Shown in pieces: positions 5,325 through 8,382 of a stretch of 8,382 nucleotides of DNA. The position numbers and the translations under genes are program-made. Every line of letters starts with the position of its first letter. Position 1 is the first letter of the stretch. The DNA is from Methanoculleus sp. UBA77 (GTDB lineage Archaea > Halobacteriota > Methanomicrobia > Methanomicrobiales > Methanoculleaceae), in contig DALN01000054.1 in the NCBI GenBank assembly GCA_002499455.1, forward strand, positions 1 through 8,382. Direction: 5' to 3'. Under the pieces are notes generated by a model. The model had not been told where the DNA came from. It worked only from the letters and a program-made list of their open reading frames with translations, and did no database searches.

Positions 5325-6380
5325 ATGACGAAATTGGTCTTCTTCGGCCTCGATGAGCACGAGCAGGACGTGATCCGGAGGGCGTTCGCCGGCGGGGCCG
5401 ACTACGACGTCGCCCTCCATGCCGAACCGCTCACGGTCGAGAACGCATCGCTTGCCCGGGATGCCGATGGCATCGGGGTCTTCGTCCGGTCCTACGTCGA
5501 CCGGGAGGTCCTCGACCGGCTCCCGAACCTCAGGGTGATCGCCGCCATGTCCACAGGATTCGACCACATCGACCTCGACGCCTGCCGGGAGAGGGGGATC
5601 ACCGTCTGCAATGTGCCGCGCTACGGCGACAACACGGTCGCGGAGTACGCGTTCGGGCTCATCCTGGCCCTTGCCCGGCGGTTCAGGCCGACGTTTGAGC
5701 GAACGGACCGGGGCGACTTCTCGCGGGCCGGACTCCAGGGGATGGATCTCTCCGGCAAGACCCTCGGCCTGGTCGGGACCGGGCGCATCGGGTCGCACCT
5801 CGCCCGCATCGCCCGTGCGGCGGGGATGGAGGTGATCGCCTACGACCTGAGGCCGAACCCCGCCCTCACGGAGGAGTACGGCGTCCGCTACATGAGCCTC
5901 GACGACCTCCTCCGGCAGGCGGACGTCGTCAGCCTGCACGTCCCCTACACGAAGGCGACGCATCACCTGATCGATGCAGAACGGCTCCGGCTCGTGAAGA
6001 ATACCGTGCTCCTGGTCAACACCTCACGGGGCGGCGTGGTGGATACGGAGGCGGTCGCGGACGCCCTGCGCGAAGGCCGGCTCGGGGGAGTCGCCTTCGA
6101 CACCTTCGAGGGCGAAGAGGTCTGGATCCAGGAGGAGTTCCAGGGGGCCGGCGAGGCGTCGGAGGACGAGCTCCGGGATGCACTCGAGAGTTTCGGCCTG
6201 CTGCACTCCGATAAGGCGATCCTGACACCGCACAATGCCTTCAACACCCGTGAGGCGGTCGACCGGATCCTCGCGACCAGCATCGAGAATATCAGGGCGT
6301 TCTTTGCCGGGAACCCGCAGAACGTCGTCGCCGGGACCTATCGGGTGCCGGCGCCGCCGGCTGCCGGAGGGGGAGCATGA
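5325..6380 (+). CDS. D-lactate-dehydrogenase-like D-2-hydroxyacid dehydrogenase
   Basis: This 351-residue NAD-dependent oxidoreductase belongs to the D-isomer-specific 2-hydroxyacid dehydrogenases and reduces a 2-oxoacid to the D-hydroxyacid, or the reverse. Visible features are the substrate-binding MSTGFDHIDL (75-84), NTVAEYAFGLILALARRFRP (103-122), nucleotide fold GTGRIG (151-156) with Asp174 favouring NAD over NADP, and the catalytic set Arg235 (NTSRGGVVD), Glu264 (FDTFEGEE) and His303 (TPHNAFNT). The long segment between Glu264 and His303 and the ERTDRGDFS region (125-133) resemble D-lactate dehydrogenase more than phosphoglycerate or glyoxylate dehydrogenases. Substrate cannot be fixed from sequence: pyruvate/D-lactate is the best guess given ppsA next door, and hydroxypyruvate is an alternative. 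GGGGAG (5313-5318) sits six bases before ATG 5325. The gene begins 12 bp after gap and its stop overlaps the ppsA start, implying co-transcription and translational coupling. Confidence 0.9.
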   Translation: MTKLVFFGLDEHEQDVIRRAFAGGADYDVALHAEPLTVENASLARDADGIGVFVRSYVDREVLDRLPNLRVIAAMSTGFDHIDLDACRERGITVCNVPRYGDNTVAEYAFGLILALARRFRPTFERTDRGDFSRAGLQGMDLSGKTLGLVGTGRIGSHLARIARAAGMEVIAYDLRPNPALTEEYGVRYMSLDDLLRQADVVSLHVPYTKATHHLIDAERLRLVKNTVLLVNTSRGGVVDTEAVADALREGRLGGVAFDTFEGEEVWIQEEFQGAGEASEDELRDALESFGLLHSDKAILTPHNAFNTREAVDRILATSIENIRAFFAGNPQNVVAGTYRVPAPPAAGGGA

Positions 6381-8382
6381 AGCAGGACGCTACCTACATC
6401 CGCTGGCTCTCCGACATCAGGAACGAGGACGTCGGCCTTGTCGGGGGGAAGAACGCGTCGCTCGGCGAGATGTATAGCGAATTGACCAAAAAAGGCGTGA
6501 AGATCCCCGACGGGTTCGCCGTGACCGCAGAAGGCTACTGGCACGTCCTGAGATCCGCAGGGATCCTCGGCGACCTCAAAGAGACGCTTGCCGGGCTCGA
6601 CCGGAGCGACGTCGCCGACCTCGCGAAGCGCGGGAGACGGGCCCGTGGCCTGATCCTCTCGGCCGGGATCCCCGACGACCTCTGGAGCGAGATCCGGACA
6701 GCCTACGATATGCTCTGCGACGAGTACGGGCCCGATGCCGATGTCGCCGTCCGGTCGAGCGCGACCGCCGAAGACCTCCCGACGGCATCGTTTGCGGGCC
6801 AGCAGGAGACCTACTTAAACGTCCGCGGCTACCAGGCGCTCCGGGAGGCCTACATCCGGTGCCTCGCCTCCCTCTTCACCGACCGGGCGATCGCCTACCG
6901 GGTGGACAACGGCTTCGACCACTTCAAGGTCGCCCTCTCGGTCGGGGTCATCAAGATGGTCCGCTCCGACCTCGCCTCAAGCGGGGTCATCTTCACGCTC
7001 GACACCGACACGGGTTTCCGGGACGTCGTCCTCATCACCGGGTCCTACGGTCTCGGCGAGATGGTCGTCCAGGGCGCCGTCAACCCCGACGAGTTCTACG
7101 TCTTCAAACCGACCTTCCGGAAGGGGCACCGGGCCATCGTCTGGAAGAACATCGGCGAGAAGCGGGTGAAGTTGATCTACGGCCACGGGGGCGAGAAAGA
7201 GGTCACCCGGCAGGTCGATGTCCCGGAGGCCGACCGGAGGAAGTTCTGCATCGACGACGATGATATCCTGACGCTCGCCGGATACGCGCTCACAATCGAG
7301 GACCACTACTCGGCGAAGGCCGGAAGACCGGTGCCGATGGATATCGAGTGGGCAAAGGACGGCGAGACCGGGGAACTCTTCGTCGTCCAGGCCCGGCCCG
7401 AGACGGTGCAGTCGCAGAAGGCGGGAGACCTCCTCGAGACGTTCCATCTCGACGAGCGCGGGACGGTGCTTGCCGCCGGAAAGAGCATCGGCGATAAGAT
7501 CGCCGTCGGGAAGGCCCGGATCGTCACCGATGTCAGCCGCCTCCCGGAGTTCAAGCCGGGGGAGGTCCTGGTCTCCGACACCACGACCCCCGACTGGGAG
7601 CCCGTGATGAAGACGGCCGCCGCCATCGTGACGAACCGGGGCGGGCGGACCTCCCATGCCGCGATCGTCAGTCGGGAACTCGGCATCCCTGCGGTCGTCG
7701 GGACGGGCGACGCGACCGAGAAGGTCCCGACGGGCCGGGAGGTGACGGTGAGCTGCGCCGAGGGCGAGGAGGGGTTCGTCTACGATCGGGCCCTCCCGTT
7801 CCACGTCGAGCGGACCCGGCTCTCGGACCTGCGGCGGCCGAGGACCGAGGTGATGATGAACCTCGGTAATCCCGACGCGGCCTTCGGATTGGCGAGGGTC
7901 CCAAACGACGGCATAGGCCTCGCCCGGATGGAGTTCATCATCAGCAGTTACATCAAGGTCCACCCGATGGCGCTCGTCCACCCCGAACGGGTAAAGGACG
8001 CAGCCGCCCGGGAGGCGATCGCCGACCTCACCTACGGCTACCCGGACGGGGAGGAGTACTTCGTCGAGAGGCTCGCGGAGGGGGTCGGGACGATCGCCGC
8101 CGCGTTCTACCCGAACCCGGTGGTCGTCCGGACGAGCGACTTCAAGACGAACGAGTACGCGAGCCTCCTCGGCGGGGCCTACTTCGAGCCCGAGGAGGCA
8201 AACCCGATGCTCGGCTTCCGCGGCGCCTCCCGCTACTACGACGAGCGTTACCGGGAGGGGTTCAGGCTCGAGTGCCGGGCGCTGAAGCGGGTGAGAGAGG
8301 TGATGGGTCTTGCGAACCTTGTCATCATGATCCCCTTCTGCCGCCGGGCGGAGGAGGCAAAGAGGGTCATCGAGGAGCTTGA
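6377..8382 (+). CDS. ppsA: Phosphoenolpyruvate synthase (3'-truncated by the window)
   Basis: PpsA converts pyruvate, ATP and water to phosphoenolpyruvate, AMP and phosphate, the entry to gluconeogenesis in autotrophic archaea that make pyruvate from acetyl-CoA. The open frame gives 668 residues and runs off the edge without a stop; family members are about 750-800. The N-terminal ATP-grasp-like domain holds VGGKNASLGEM (22-32), IPDGFAVT (43-50), VRSSATAEDLPTASFAGQQ (125-143) and the GSYGLGEMVVQGAVNPDEF region (222-240). A linker with QARPETV (338-344) leads to the phosphohistidine swivel, TNRGGRTSHAAIVSRELGIP (419-438), with His427. The C-terminal TIM barrel begins near 488 and shows RTSDFKTNEY (585-594) and NPMLGFRG (609-616). 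The catalytic Cys region lies beyond the edge. ATG 6377 overlaps the previous stop (ATGA), with GGAGG at 6366-6370 six bases before it. The TVSCAEG stretch (457-463) resembles bacterial PpsA. Confidence 0.95.
   Translation, partial: MKQDATYIRWLSDIRNEDVGLVGGKNASLGEMYSELTKKGVKIPDGFAVTAEGYWHVLRSAGILGDLKETLAGLDRSDVADLAKRGRRARGLILSAGIPDDLWSEIRTAYDMLCDEYGPDADVAVRSSATAEDLPTASFAGQQETYLNVRGYQALREAYIRCLASLFTDRAIAYRVDNGFDHFKVALSVGVIKMVRSDLASSGVIFTLDTDTGFRDVVLITGSYGLGEMVVQGAVNPDEFYVFKPTFRKGHRAIVWKNIGEKRVKLIYGHGGEKEVTRQVDVPEADRRKFCIDDDDILTLAGYALTIEDHYSAKAGRPVPMDIEWAKDGETGELFVVQARPETVQSQKAGDLLETFHLDERGTVLAAGKSIGDKIAVGKARIVTDVSRLPEFKPGEVLVSDTTTPDWEPVMKTAAAIVTNRGGRTSHAAIVSRELGIPAVVGTGDATEKVPTGREVTVSCAEGEEGFVYDRALPFHVERTRLSDLRRPRTEVMMNLGNPDAAFGLARVPNDGIGLARMEFIISSYIKVHPMALVHPERVKDAAAREAIADLTYGYPDGEEYFVERLAEGVGTIAAAFYPNPVVVRTSDFKTNEYASLLGGAYFEPEEANPMLGFRGASRYYDERYREGFRLECRALKRVREVMGLANLVIMIPFCRRAEEAKRVIEEL

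Noticed and set aside
4251..5966. A 571-codon open frame on the minus strand opposite gap and the dehydrogenase
   Set aside because: Its composition (runs of Arg, Asp, Val, Gly, Pro, His) is that of the complement of GC-rich coding DNA, it has no recognisable domain, and both plus-strand genes are strongly identified.
6977..7981. A 334-codon minus-strand open frame inside ppsA
   Set aside because: Same shadow composition; the sense frame encodes all PpsA motifs without interruption.
1..8382. CRISPR arrays, insertion sequences, attachment sites or defence genes
   Set aside because: No regularly spaced short repeats, terminal inverted repeats with a transposase, or nuclease/toxin motifs were seen; the genes are ordinary metabolic or surface genes.

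Overview
The window looks like a chromosomal segment of a GC-rich, methanogenic-type euryarchaeon. Methanomicrobiales, and a Methanoculleus-like genome in particular, is my best guess. The reasons are archaeal TATA/BRE-like promoters, probable leaderless genes, oligo-T terminators, an archaeal-style MoeA fused to a periplasmic-binding-protein-like domain, and a multi-domain META lipoprotein. This assignment is inference; there is no rRNA or other taxonomic marker in the window.

Layout. 1-1089 (+) is the C-terminal part of a MoeA-type molybdopterin molybdotransferase with a degenerate C-terminal PBP-like domain; its start lies before the window. 1141-1554 (+) is a small SnoaL/NTF2-like protein of unknown substrate, with its own promoter and probably no leader. 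It converges on 1608-3233 (-), a secreted lipoprotein made of four META (HslJ-like) domains. Each of these two genes ends in its own oligo-T tract. A roughly 255-bp divergent intergenic region (3234-3489) carries promoter-like and inverted-repeat sequence in both directions.

From 3490 to the right edge, all genes read rightward and belong to three-carbon and gluconeogenic metabolism: a 2,3-bisphosphoglycerate-dependent phosphoglycerate mutase (gpmA), then a promoter that drives an apparent operon of type I glyceraldehyde-3-phosphate dehydrogenase (gap), a D-lactate-dehydrogenase-like 2-hydroxyacid dehydrogenase, and phosphoenolpyruvate synthase (ppsA, cut off by the window end). gap and the dehydrogenase are 12 bp apart. 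The dehydrogenase and ppsA overlap by 4 bp (ATGA).

Together PpsA (pyruvate to PEP), GpmA (2-phosphoglycerate to 3-phosphoglycerate) and GAPDH (1,3-bisphosphoglycerate to glyceraldehyde-3-phosphate) cover three of the five steps from pyruvate to triose phosphate; enolase and phosphoglycerate kinase must be encoded elsewhere. The mutase and GAPDH belong to families more typical of bacteria than of methanogens, so the cluster may be an acquired carbon-assimilation module.

I see no CRISPR array, tRNA, rRNA, insertion sequence or defence system, and nothing that amounts to a new biological system. The best leads are the alternating mosaic structure of the META repeats, the eroded MoeA C-terminal domain, and a perfect inverted repeat lying over the predicted start site and ribosome-binding site of gap.
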